Positions 11,827 to 19,239 of a stretch of 21,876 bases of DNA are shown here, in pieces. Below the pieces are notes generated by a model. That model did no database searches and was not told the origin of the DNA. It was given only the letters and a program-made list of their open reading frames with translations. The number at the start of each line of letters is the position of its first letter. The stretch's first letter is position 1. The stretch is taken from the IMG/VR virus record IMGVR_UViG_3300035670_013251, positions 1 to 21,876 of that record; one strand, given 5' to 3'. This DNA comes from a virus. The position numbers were made by a program, and so were the translations under genes.

Positions 11827-12863
11827 CCCGCCACTTCCATCTCGATCCGCGTTCTCAATCCGCCTGCGTCCATCGTGTGTTCGGCGCTGGCGATCAGCCA
11901 GGGGGTCTGGTCGATCGCTGCCTTGAAGCCGCTGGCGGTGATGCGCATGCCGGGGGACAGCAGCGGGTTTCCCCAGGCCAGCGTGGCCGAAAGGCTGGCG
12001 GCGGCGCGTTTCAGGCGGTTGGTTTCCGCCGTTGCGGCGGCGCGGGCATCGTCCTGCGATCCATAGACCCGTTTCAGCCGCTTGGGGTTGCTGCCGCCCG
12101 TGGTGTGCGTCTGGCGCCGGTTCTGCGCGGGATCATGCCATTGCGCTTCGGCGCCGTCCTGTGCGCTTTCGCGGGCGGCGCGGCGCCAGTCGATCTGGCT
12201 GCAGCGGCTGCGCAGCAAGACCGCTGCGGGCACCGGGGTGCCCATGGCGGTGGTGGCCGCGCCCTTTGGAGCGAAGATGAGGCACCCGGCCTTGACCACG
12301 GCACTGGCATCGTAGCGCCGCGCCAGATCGCGCAGGAATTGCATGTCGGATTTGTTGCCCTGTTCGGCCACCGCAATCGCGCGGGCGGCAAGATCGGCGT
12401 GGCAGCGCGGGTCCAGACCGTGTTCGGTGGCGATGACGCCGACGATATCGGCCAGCGTTCCGTCCTTCCAGATCCGGTTGCGCCGGGTGCGGAAGCTATC
12501 AGCCAGGTCTGCGCTGCGCGCGGTCAGGGTGATGCGGTCGGGCGGGCCGCTCCATCCCGCTTCATCGACCTTGAACGCGCCCTTGAACACCAGACCGGTG
12601 GATACCTCGGTGCCACGTTCCCAGCCCAGCCAGACCTGCAGCCGCGCGCCAGCGGGCGGAATGGCGACCCGGCCTTGCGAATCGTCCAGTGTGATTTCCA
12701 GTTGATCGGCCTCTTCGCCATCGCGTTCGGACAGGCGCAGGCCGATAAGCAGCGGCGCTAGCCTTGCGGTCAGGTCCTGGCCATCCAGCACCACCCGCCA
12801 CCCGGCGCGGGGCTGGACATAGGCCGAAGGCCCTGCGCGCAGATCGGGCGGAAGGCTGGCCAT
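11823..12863 (-). CDS. D: Tail protein D, baseplate hub (late control protein D)
   Basis: A 346-residue homologue of P2 gpD (387 residues), the T4 gp27-like hub that connects tail tube and spike. The N-terminal barrel includes RAGWRVVLDGQDLTARLAPL and LRLSERDGEEADQLEITLDD, the family signature. The middle carries LADIVGVIATEHGL and SDMQFLRDLARRYDA, and the end has a Thr/Gly-rich linker and LSPGMRITASGF. The start is ATG 12863 (TGATG with gene U); the longer open frame is a shadow of U. It is the last gene of the minus-strand late operon. Its TAG stop shares 4 bp with the TAA of the convergent WYL-TerB gene, and no terminator is seen between them. Confidence 0.93.
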   Translation of the reverse strand: MASLPPDLRAGPSAYVQPRAGWRVVLDGQDLTARLAPLLIGLRLSERDGEEADQLEITLDDSQGRVAIPPAGARLQVWLGWERGTEVSTGLVFKGAFKVDEAGWSGPPDRITLTARSADLADSFRTRRNRIWKDGTLADIVGVIATEHGLDPRCHADLAARAIAVAEQGNKSDMQFLRDLARRYDASAVVKAGCLIFAPKGAATTAMGTPVPAAVLLRSRCSQIDWRRAARESAQDGAEAQWHDPAQNRRQTHTTGGSNPKRLKRVYGSQDDARAAATAETNRLKRAAASLSATLAWGNPLLSPGMRITASGFKAAIDQTPWLIASAEHTMDAGGLRTRIEMEVAG

Positions 12864-13246
12864 CAGCGCACGCGGGTCATTTCGATGGTGAAATCGTTCG
12901 CGCGGGGCAGGCCCTGTTCGGTCAGGTTGCCGTGGCGTTCGCCGATCCGGTCGATGGTGTAATGCCCGATCACCCGGCCGCGCCCGTCCATGAAGGGATA
13001 GGCATCGCCGGTATCGGCCATTTCCGCCAGCGTTTCGATCGCGCCAAAGCGGCCCAGCACTTCGGGCACGAGCCGGCCGGAAATGGTGATCCGGTCCGCG
13101 CCGGGGCCGGTAAACTGGCTGGCGGCGATCGCCCCGAAACGGTCGGTGCGTTCGTGCCGCCATTCACGGTCGCGGTCCAGCGCATCGAACAATGCGGAAT
13201 CGGTGGTGAAGGCGAACATGCCGATGGCGGCGAGCTGCTGGATCAT
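12863..13246 (-). CDS. U: Tail protein U
   Basis: A 127-residue homologue of P2 gpU (159 residues), the tail terminator/completion protein that caps tail polymerisation. Family features: MFAFTTDSALFDALDRDREWRHE near the start, then DRITISGRLVPEVLGRFGAIETLAEMA, PFMDGRGRVIGHYTIDRIGE and the C-terminal FTIEMTRV. It is shorter than P2 gpU. TGATG overlaps join it to the tape measure gene upstream and to D downstream. No gpX-like (LysM) gene lies between U and D, where many related prophages have one. Confidence 0.92.
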   Translation of the reverse strand: MIQQLAAIGMFAFTTDSALFDALDRDREWRHERTDRFGAIAASQFTGPGADRITISGRLVPEVLGRFGAIETLAEMADTGDAYPFMDGRGRVIGHYTIDRIGERHGNLTEQGLPRANDFTIEMTRVR

Positions 13247-15024
13247 CAGAACGTGTCTCCGAAGCTGCGCAACTGCTTGCCGCGCTGGGCGCGTTCGACC
13301 AGGTGCGCGACACGTTCGGCCAGTGCCTGGGCATCTTCGCCGGGTTGCTGATGAACGTGGATTTCCACCTTGCTGGTCGGTTGCGCGGCGGCCGCGGCAG
13401 GCGGGCGAGCGGCGGCGGGCGACAGCGCCATTGCACCCGCGCCCGCCACGGCGCCCGCCATGCGGCCCATGGCGCGCACTGGTTGCCCCCGGCCCTGGTC
13501 GAGGCCCATGCGCAGGCCCGTATTGAGGTGATCGCCCATCTGCATCATCAGGCGGGACGGGCTTTTAATGCCGAGATAGTTCTTGAACGCGGTGATCCCG
13601 TTGCGCGCCATGGCCACCAGCTTTGCCGCCAGCGCCATCGGGTTTATCGCCAGAAGCAGGCCATCCATCATCAGCTTTCCCACGGTGGAAAGCCACGCGG
13701 GCAGGGCGCCCAGCGCACCTTTTACCGCCGCAACCCCCGCGTTGAACCAGCCCTTGATCGTTTCCCAGTTGGAGTAGACCAGATAGGCCAGCCCTGCGAT
13801 GGCTGCGCCGATCAGGATCACCGGCAGGCCGATTGTCCCTGCAATAGCGGCCATAGCCCCGCCGATGATCGGCAAAGCAGCACTGAACGCCCCGCCCACC
13901 GCCACGATGACCGGCGCCAGGGCGGCAATGCCGGATGCAAGACCAGCGACACCCAGCAGGACAGGGCCGATGATCGCCGCACCCGCGCCAAGGATCACCA
14001 GCCATTTGCGAGTTCCTGGCGAAAGATCCGCAAACGATTGGGCCAGCGTGGTGAAAGTCTGGATCGCCGGGGTCAGCGCGGGGATGAGTTCGGTGCCCAC
14101 GACCAGCGAAAGGTTTTCCCACGCGGCCTGCGATGCGCGCAACTGGTTGGCGGTGCTGCCCGATGTGCGCACCAGATCGCCCTGCGCGGCGCTGGTCTGC
14201 GCCATGATCAGGCCCGCGCGGGCCATGATTTTCTGCTGTTCGGTCAGTTCGCCATTCAGGGGCGTCAGGCCCATTTTCAGCGCCTGTGCCTTTACTGCGG
14301 CCTCGGTCATGAACACGCCGAAATCGCGCAGCGGCTCGCTTTCGCCGGTCAGCCCTGACCGCAGCTTGTCCAGCGCGGTGCCCGGATCGACATTGTAAAA
14401 GCTGGCAAGATCCTGCGCCAGCATGGCGAACTGCTGGCTCATCGCCGCCGACTTTGCCGGATCTGCCTGGTTGAAGAAGATGCCGAAGGTGTTGGCCGCG
14501 CCCATCAGTTCCACATTGGTGCGCCCGATGGCAGCGCCGGTGCGCGCGGCCCAGGCTTCCATCATCGCGGCATTGGTCCCGAAGGTGACATTGAACGCGC
14601 TTTTCAGTTCCTCGGCATCCATCGCGGCGATGAAGGCGCTGCGGCCGAAAGCGACCAGCGGCGCGGTGACCGCGACCGATGCGGCGGCGCCTGCCTTTCC
14701 GGCAGCACCCGCAATTGCGCCGAAACGGCTCTGGATATTGGCCACGCGTTCCAGTTTCTGTTTTTGCGCGTCGATTTTGGCGTTGGTTTCGGCGATGGCG
14801 CGGCCCAGCGATTGTTCGGCCAGGACAAGGCCCATGCTTGTCGATCCGCCTTTCAGCAGCTCGCGCACGCGCTTCAATTCCTTTTCGTTCTCGCGCACTT
14901 CGGCCCGCATGGTGCGCAGCGACTGCGTGCTGGCCTTGCTCGCGCCGATGATGTTCTTCAGCCCGCCCGAAAGCTTGTCGATCCCGGTGAACTGCACCAG
15001 CAGGTTGAGCTTGTTGTTCGGCAT
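13246..15024 (-). CDS. T: Tail tape measure protein
   Basis: A 592-residue tape measure protein equivalent to P2 gpT (815 residues); it sets tail length and is ejected with the DNA. A charged coiled coil fills about residues 35-95, followed by the TP901-type core with FGVFMTEAAVKAQALKMGL. A long hydrophobic block of several potential membrane helices spans about 338-418, the conserved LGIKSPSRLM is near 484-493, and an Ala/Pro-rich tail ends with a His-containing strand (VEIHVHQQ). The start is ATG 15024, with GGAG about 8 nt upstream. Its position right after the E/E' frameshift gene is the standard order. Being about a quarter shorter than P2 gpT, it predicts a shorter tail. Confidence 0.94.
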   Translation of the reverse strand: MPNNKLNLLVQFTGIDKLSGGLKNIIGASKASTQSLRTMRAEVRENEKELKRVRELLKGGSTSMGLVLAEQSLGRAIAETNAKIDAQKQKLERVANIQSRFGAIAGAAGKAGAAASVAVTAPLVAFGRSAFIAAMDAEELKSAFNVTFGTNAAMMEAWAARTGAAIGRTNVELMGAANTFGIFFNQADPAKSAAMSQQFAMLAQDLASFYNVDPGTALDKLRSGLTGESEPLRDFGVFMTEAAVKAQALKMGLTPLNGELTEQQKIMARAGLIMAQTSAAQGDLVRTSGSTANQLRASQAAWENLSLVVGTELIPALTPAIQTFTTLAQSFADLSPGTRKWLVILGAGAAIIGPVLLGVAGLASGIAALAPVIVAVGGAFSAALPIIGGAMAAIAGTIGLPVILIGAAIAGLAYLVYSNWETIKGWFNAGVAAVKGALGALPAWLSTVGKLMMDGLLLAINPMALAAKLVAMARNGITAFKNYLGIKSPSRLMMQMGDHLNTGLRMGLDQGRGQPVRAMGRMAGAVAGAGAMALSPAAARPPAAAAAQPTSKVEIHVHQQPGEDAQALAERVAHLVERAQRGKQLRSFGDTF

Positions 15025-15064
15025 CGTGAAATCTCCGTGTCAGCCTGCTGCGGGGATCACTCCA

Positions 15065-15217
15065 TCATGCGGGCTTCGCAAAGGCGCAGTGCGGGCGGGG
15101 CATGCGGGCCACGGCGCGGGCCTGCCAGTCGATCAGTTCCTCGATCTCCATCTGCGCCAGTTCGGACAGCGGCCAGTGAAAGACGGCGGCGATATCGGCG
15201 ATGACTTCGCCTATGTC
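15065..15217 (-). CDS. E': gpE' extension, reached by -1 frameshift from gpE
   Basis: In the -1 frame relative to gpE, an open stretch of 50 codons ends at TGA 15065-15067 and encodes DIGEVIADIAAVFHWPLSEL and onwards to IDWQARAVARMP. ADIA-x-VFHWP followed by an EL-x-x-W helix is the signature of the P2 GpE family. No ATG precedes this signature in that frame, so it must be made as an extension of gpE by slipping back one base on the run of six G (forward 15217-15222) just before the gpE stop. The predicted fusion is 156 residues. In P2 and lambda the frameshifted product is a chaperone that loads the tape measure protein, which is encoded next here too. Protein homology is seen; slippage is inferred from it. 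Confidence 0.85.
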   Translation of the reverse strand, partial: DIGEVIADIAAVFHWPLSELAQMEIEELIDWQARAVARMPRPHCAFAKPA

Positions 15218-15534
15218 CCCCCAAACGCCTTGCTGATCGCCGCCTTCATCTCGGCCGACATAAAAAAACCCTTCACGGCACCAGCCAACTCGATCAGGTC
15301 CTCGCTTTCGAGATCCTCGATCTCTGCCGCGATCAGTGTCGGCTCGGTGATGCGAGGGAGCAGCACCAGGAGCGAGTTGACGTCGGTCGAGTAGAGGTCC
15401 TCGATCTTGAGGCCGCGCATCGCGCCAGCCTTTGGCTTGCGCAGCGTAACTTCGGTGACGTCGCCGCCCTTGCGCCGGATAGGTGTCGAGAGCTTGACCG
15501 TGACGGTCTGCGGGTTTGCTTCAACTTCGGACAT
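15211..15534 (-). CDS. E: Tail assembly protein gpE, zero-frame product
   Basis: A 107-residue tail assembly chaperone of the P2 gpE / Mu gp41-like type. It begins MSEVEANPQTVTVKLSTPIR; the strand KGGDVTEVTLRKPKAGAMRGL is followed by a helical C-terminal half (IAAEIEDLESEDLIELAGAV, then FFMSAEMKAAISKAFGGT). The start is ATG 15534, with AGGACC about 9 nt upstream. The last sense codons are TTT GGG GGG ACA before TAG, which makes the slippery run used to reach gpE'. It sits between the tube protein and the tape measure, as in nearly all tailed phages. Confidence 0.92.
   Translation of the reverse strand: MSEVEANPQTVTVKLSTPIRRKGGDVTEVTLRKPKAGAMRGLKIEDLYSTDVNSLLVLLPRITEPTLIAAEIEDLESEDLIELAGAVKGFFMSAEMKAAISKAFGGT
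15217..15222 (-). promoter_or_regulatory. Probable -1 frameshift slippery site (G6)
   Basis: In mRNA sense the site reads TTT GGG GGG ACA TAG in the gpE frame. A glycine tRNA on the second GGG can re-pair perfectly one base back, and the next codon then becomes GAC, which leads into the gpE' frame. The site is five codons or fewer before the zero-frame stop, as is usual for this class. Confidence 0.75.
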
Positions 15535-15588
15535 TGTGCGGGGTCCTATGTTTCACGGGGTTTCCTGATCTCCCGACCGACGGCCCCC

Positions 15589-15616
15589 GCTGACCGCCGG
15601 CCGGAAGTTGGTCAGC
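15589..15616 (-). other. Hairpin straddling the stop codon of FII
   Basis: Perfect 7-bp arms GCTGACC (15589-15595) and GGTCAGC (15610-15616) enclose a 14-nt loop. In mRNA sense the first arm contains the FII stop. The stem sequence is the same as that of the hairpin at the end of the Ogr-like gene. There is no T-run. It may lower read-through from the highly expressed tube gene into E/T. Confidence 0.45.
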
Positions 15617-16121
15617 CGCCGATGGCGGCGCGGATACCTGCCCGGCGATCGACGCCGAAGACGATAAAGGTGCCACCGATCATATCGGCCTCGATCCAGT
15701 CCTCGCCGTCCACGGTCATCTTGTAGTAGCTGCAAGCGGTCTTGAAGGTCTGCTCTGTATCGTCACCGGGCTTGGCTGTGCCCATGTCGATCTCGGCGGT
15801 AATGCCTCGCGTGACGATCTCGCAGGCGACAACCGTGCCCGTGGAATCGTCCTGATAGGCCCCAGCGAAGCGATTTAGTTTCGCGTCGGCCAAGGTCGCG
15901 CCGAAGTTGCGGAACAGCTCGCGCACCAGACCGCCCGCCTTGAACTCGAGATCGATTTTTTCGAGGCCGAAATTGATTGGCACCGGGCCGAGCATGCCGC
16001 CCGCGCGATATTCTTCAAGCTTCATGGTCAGCTTGGGCAGGGTCACTTCGGGGATCTGGCCCTTGAAGCTGGTGCCGTCCTCGAAAAAGTTCATGTCCTT
16101 GAGCTTGGAAGGGAAACCCAT
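15612..16121 (-). CDS. FII: Major tail tube protein
   Basis: A 169-residue homologue of P2 gpFII (172 residues), which stacks to form the inner tail tube. Family features: KDMNFFEDGTSFKGQIPEVTLPKL at the start, KLEEYRAGGMLGPVPINFGLEKIDLEFK, then the C-terminal half with EIDMGTAKPGDDTEQTF, YYKMTVDGE and FGVDRRAGIRAAIG. ATG 16121 has AGGAGA about 8 nt upstream, one of the clearest ribosome binding sites in the late block, as expected for an abundant structural protein. It lies directly after the sheath gene. Confidence 0.96.
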   Translation of the reverse strand: MGFPSKLKDMNFFEDGTSFKGQIPEVTLPKLTMKLEEYRAGGMLGPVPINFGLEKIDLEFKAGGLVRELFRNFGATLADAKLNRFAGAYQDDSTGTVVACEIVTRGITAEIDMGTAKPGDDTEQTFKTACSYYKMTVDGEDWIEADMIGGTFIVFGVDRRAGIRAAIGG

Positions 16122-16161
16122 TGTATTTCTCCTGGTAAGGGCGCGCGATCAGGCCGCACGG

Positions 16162-17313
16162 TCAGGCGGCAAGCTGCTGGGCCAGATCGGCGTAGTACCG
16201 GTCGGTAATGCGCTGGTTCAGTTCCATCCCCTCCAGCGGCGCGGCGGGGGTGAACTCGTAATCGATCACCAGTTTGCCCGCGGCCAGATCGGCCTGCGCG
16301 TTCAGCGCGGGATCGAACCAGGCGCGGCCACCGATCAGGCGCTGCTGCACCACCAGCGTGCGCAGGCGGGCGTTGATCGTTTCGATCACGTCCTTGACCA
16401 GAAACGCGGTCAGCGGCTTGTCCGCCGCCCAGATCAACCCGGCGGCAATTTCATCCTGCAGGATCTGGCTGGTGCGGGTGGCAGCTTCGAACGCGAACAG
16501 CGGTTCGTCGCTGGTGGTGCGGTTGCCCCAATAGATGAACCCGCCAGCCGGGCTGCGCACCAGCGTGGTGATCTGCGCATCGTTCAACGCCGAAACATCG
16601 GTGCTGGGGTCCTGGATATCGAAAAACAGGTTTTCGGAAACCCCCGTCACGCCGTTGACCGCGACGTTGCTGATCGTCTTGTGCCACCCGGATTCCTCGT
16701 CGATCCGCGCCCGCAGGCCCAGCGCACGCGCCACGGCATCCCCTGCGAAATCGCCGGACCAGTTGGGCCAGACCAGCATCAGTTCGCGCGCGCTGAAATT
16801 GACGCGATAGGTGGCCGCTTCCGCCACGCTATCGGCAACGGCGGCGGCATAGACCATGGCGCGCAGCTTTTGCGCCACGCTGGCCAGTGCGGTGGTCACG
16901 GCCTGGCTGTCCAGACCCGGTGCGCCGATCACGCGCGGGCGAAAGCCGGTTGCGCCCTGCGCCGCCAGCAGCGCGTGGACCCCGGAATAATCGCCGGCCG
17001 ATCCGATGGTCGTTGCATCCTGGTCGGCGGGATCGGCTTCATCGGCCACGCGCACGACGATCACCACGGGGCTGCACTGGTCGTAGATTGCGGCCAGCGC
17101 GGGGGCCAGCGTGCCGCCAGTCCCGGCCATTGCGATGGCGCCGCGCACATCGGTGACCAGCACCGGGGTATCGAGCGGGAAGGCGGCGTCCAGCGCAGTG
17201 GCGGGTGCGCCCGCAGCGGCGGTGGCGGTGGCGATCAGGCCGATAACCGCAGTGGCCGCATTCACGATCGGGCGGGTGCCGGTGGTCAGGATGTTGGTCT
17301 TGATGCCGTGCAT
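16162..17313 (-). CDS. FI: Tail sheath protein
   Basis: A 383-residue homologue of P2 gpFI (396 residues), the contractile sheath subunit. The N-terminal part has the variable Ala-rich domain (IVNAATAVIGLIATA, LDAAFPLDTPVLVTDV). The conserved C-terminal core includes GGFIYWGNRT near 256-264, EPLFAFEAATRTSQILQDEI and FLVKDVIETINARLRTLVVQQRLIGG. Presence of sheath plus tube shows a myovirus-type tail. The start is ATG 17313, one nucleotide after the end of W, with its ribosome binding site inside W. Confidence 0.96.
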   Translation of the reverse strand: MHGIKTNILTTGTRPIVNAATAVIGLIATATAAAGAPATALDAAFPLDTPVLVTDVRGAIAMAGTGGTLAPALAAIYDQCSPVVIVVRVADEADPADQDATTIGSAGDYSGVHALLAAQGATGFRPRVIGAPGLDSQAVTTALASVAQKLRAMVYAAAVADSVAEAATYRVNFSARELMLVWPNWSGDFAGDAVARALGLRARIDEESGWHKTISNVAVNGVTGVSENLFFDIQDPSTDVSALNDAQITTLVRSPAGGFIYWGNRTTSDEPLFAFEAATRTSQILQDEIAAGLIWAADKPLTAFLVKDVIETINARLRTLVVQQRLIGGRAWFDPALNAQADLAAGKLVIDYEFTPAAPLEGMELNQRITDRYYADLAQQLAA

Positions 17314-17314
17314 G

Positions 17315-17677
17315 TCAGGAACTCCGACTGATGGGGATGGTAAGACGGGTCAGCGTGGTGGTGGCTGCATCGCTGCGCAGCCCTTCGATGGTCACGCGGG
17401 CCTGGCCCGACGCAAGATCGCCAGCGAACTGCACCGCTTTCAGTTCGATGCGCGGTTCCCAGCGCGCCAGCGCAATCGCAATCGCCATGGAACACAGCAG
17501 CGTGGTGGCAGGCCCCAGCGGACGGTCGATCAGATCGAACAGCAGGCAGCCATAATCGCGGCGCATCACGCGGCTGCCCAGCGGGGTGGTGATGATATCG
17601 GCGATGGATTGCACCAGGTGCGCATCGCCCGAAAGTTCGGTGCCGGTCAGGCTGGCAAGGCCGGTCAACCCGGTCAT
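17315..17677 (-). CDS. W: Baseplate wedge protein W (gp25-like)
   Basis: A 120-residue homologue of P2 gpW (115 residues) and T4 gp25, part of the baseplate wedge that starts sheath assembly. The diagnostic run L-x-QSI-x-DII-TTPLGSR-x-MRR-x-YG is at residues 21-43, followed by LFDLIDRPLGP and the beta strand pair RIELKAVQF and RVTIEGL. The start is ATG 17677, overlapping the V stop as ATGA; the longer open frame is V shadow. In P2, W is followed by J; here it is followed by FI, because J, I and H are on the other strand. Confidence 0.94.
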   Translation of the reverse strand: MTGLTGLASLTGTELSGDAHLVQSIADIITTPLGSRVMRRDYGCLLFDLIDRPLGPATTLLCSMAIAIALARWEPRIELKAVQFAGDLASGQARVTIEGLRSDAATTTLTRLTIPISRSS

Positions 17678-18234
17678 ACCGGCGCTCCTGTCTGGCTGCC
17701 GCCCGCCGCCACGCCGCCGTGAACATGGGTCTTGAGGCTCTTGCCGCCGCCGATCACATCGTTCTGCGCGGTCAGGGTGCCCGACACGGCGCAATCGCCG
17801 GTGATCGCAACATCGCCCACAAGATCGATCCCGCCATCCGATACCAGAACGGTGGTGGCCCCGCCGGGCAATTGCAGCAGCAGCTCGTGCGCTTGCGGAT
17901 CGTAGGACAGGCTGGCCCCGTCGCTGAAGCGGATCAGGGGGACGGGTTCATCGATCGGCGGCGGGTTGGCATTGCTGTGGATGCCACCCAGCACCAGCGC
18001 CGCCCCGATTTCTCCGCCGGGGCACAGCACCAGCACCTGTTCGCCCACCGTGGGGGGGCACCAGACCTTTGTTTCGCCCATGCGCGGGTGCACCCAGCGC
18101 AGACCGTGCGTCTCCACCCCGTCGGTTGCGTCCAGCATCACCGTGCAGGTGCCTTGCGCCAGATCGACCGACGCAACCGTGGCCACGCGGATCAGGGCAT
18201 CGGGATCGGTGGCAATGTCTTCGGGTGTGCGCAT
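17674..18234 (-). CDS. V: Baseplate spike protein V
   Basis: A 186-residue homologue of P2 gpV (211 residues), the trimeric membrane-piercing spike. It has an N-terminal OB-fold (about 14-90, LIRVATVASVDLAQGTCTV, VHPRMGETKVWCPPTVGEQVLVL), then the beta-helix part (DGASLSYDPQAHELLLQLPGG, SDGGIDLVGDVAITGDCAVSGTLTA). The apex H170-V-H172 lies in KTHVHGGV with GGSQTGAPV after it; the HxH of P2 gpV binds an iron ion at the tip. The start is ATG 18234, without a good Shine-Dalgarno; GTG 18270 is an alternative. It is the first gene of the minus-strand late operon, 56 bp from the centre of the late dyad. Confidence 0.94.
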   Translation of the reverse strand: MRTPEDIATDPDALIRVATVASVDLAQGTCTVMLDATDGVETHGLRWVHPRMGETKVWCPPTVGEQVLVLCPGGEIGAALVLGGIHSNANPPPIDEPVPLIRFSDGASLSYDPQAHELLLQLPGGATTVLVSDGGIDLVGDVAITGDCAVSGTLTAQNDVIGGGKSLKTHVHGGVAAGGSQTGAPV

Positions 18235-18278
18235 TCCGGCAGAAATGCCCGATGCCCCGGCAACCGCCACCCCGCCGC

Positions 18279-18301
18279 GTTGTGCCGGAGCGCTGCACAA
18301 C
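18279..18301. promoter_or_regulatory. Dyad between divergent late operons, candidate activator site
   Basis: GTTGTGC at 18279-18285 and GCACAAC at 18295-18301 are perfect 7-bp inverted arms with 9 nt between them, centred on 18290. Its core, TGT-N13-ACA, is close to the P2/186 Ogr-Delta box TGT-N12-ACA, which is centred near -55 of late promoters. The V and J start codons both lie 56 bp from the centre, on opposite sides. A weak -10 (GATAGT, 18317-18322) points towards J. The site and symmetry are seen; binding is inferred. Confidence 0.6.
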
Positions 18302-18345
18302 GCGCGCGGGTGGCAGGATAGTGTGGCCTGCGCGAACACCGCGGC

Positions 18346-19239
18346 ATGGTCGGTTCCATCGCAACATCCCCCGCTGTCGATCTTTCCGGGCTGCCTGCGC
18401 CGGAAATCATCGAACAGCCCGATTTCGAAGCCCGGCTTGCGGCCAAGCTGGCGCGGCTGCTGGCGCAATACCCGGCGTTTTCCGCGCTGGTGGAAAGCGA
18501 TCCGGCAATCAAGCTGCTGCAGGCCGACAGCTATGACGAAGCGGTGCTGGCTGCGGCTTTCAACGATGCCGCGCGCGGCATGTTGCTGGCCTTTGCATCC
18601 GGGCCGCGTCTTGACCACCTGGCGGCGCTGTTCGGCGTTCAGCGCCTGGTCGTTTCCCCGGCGCAGGGCGATGTTCCCGCGGTACTGGAATCCGACGCTG
18701 CGCTGCGCGGCCGGGTGCAACTGGCCCCGCACAGTTTTTCCGTTGCCGGGCCGGAACTGGCCTATGCCTATCATGCGCGCAGTGCCCACGGCGATGTGGC
18801 CGATGCCACTGCCGTCAGCCCGGCGCCGGGGCAAGTGGTGGTGACCGTGCTTTCCGCCAGCGGGTCCGGCGTGCCTGAAAACAGCGTGCTGGATGCCGTG
18901 CGCACAGTTCTGGCAGGGCCAGTCCGCCCGCTTACCGATGAAGTGATCGTGCAGGGCGCGGCGCTGGTGGACTTCGCCATTGAAGCCGAGCTTTACGTGT
19001 TTGCAGGGCCGGATCAGGAGCTTATCCGCCAGACGGCGCTGAACAGCCTTTCGCGCCACCTTGCCAGTGCGCGGCGCCTTGGCCGGGACGTGGCGCGATC
19101 GGCCATCATTGCGGCCCTGCACGTGGGCAATGTGCAGCGGGTGGTGCTGGTCCAGCCTTCTGCCGATATCGCAATCAGCCCGGCGCAGATCGGCAATGTG
19201 ACGGCCACCAGCGTGACCGTGGCGGGAACCGAGCTATGA
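18346..19239 (+). CDS. J: Baseplate assembly protein J
   Basis: A 297-residue homologue of P2 gpJ (302 residues), a baseplate wedge protein related to T4 gp6. The family N-terminus is clear: VDLSGLPAPEIIEQPDFEA, then AQYPAFSALVESDPAIKLLQ, a helical segment up to GPRLDHLAALFGV, and the C-terminal ENSVLDAVRTVLAGPVRPLTDEV motif. ATG 18346 is the only sensible start because an in-frame TAG lies at 18319-18321. It has no Shine-Dalgarno, so a leaderless or short-leader mRNA is possible. It is the first gene of the plus-strand late operon, coupled to I by ATGA. Confidence 0.94.
   Translation: MVGSIATSPAVDLSGLPAPEIIEQPDFEARLAAKLARLLAQYPAFSALVESDPAIKLLQADSYDEAVLAAAFNDAARGMLLAFASGPRLDHLAALFGVQRLVVSPAQGDVPAVLESDAALRGRVQLAPHSFSVAGPELAYAYHARSAHGDVADATAVSPAPGQVVVTVLSASGSGVPENSVLDAVRTVLAGPVRPLTDEVIVQGAALVDFAIEAELYVFAGPDQELIRQTALNSLSRHLASARRLGRDVARSAIIAALHVGNVQRVVLVQPSADIAISPAQIGNVTATSVTVAGTEL

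Noticed and set aside
11823-11830. Terminator between the WYL-TerB gene and D
   Set aside because: I looked for a stem with a T-run on either strand and found none; the stop codons overlap directly.
13303-14358. 351-codon plus-strand open frame opposite the tape measure gene
   Set aside because: It is His/Arg/Gln-rich shadow sequence; the minus-strand tape measure gene is well supported.
15907-17331. 474-codon open frame on the plus strand opposite sheath and tube genes
   Set aside because: It is antisense to FI and FII, whose identities are certain. The sequence is low in hydrophobic core patterns and looks like a codon-bias shadow.
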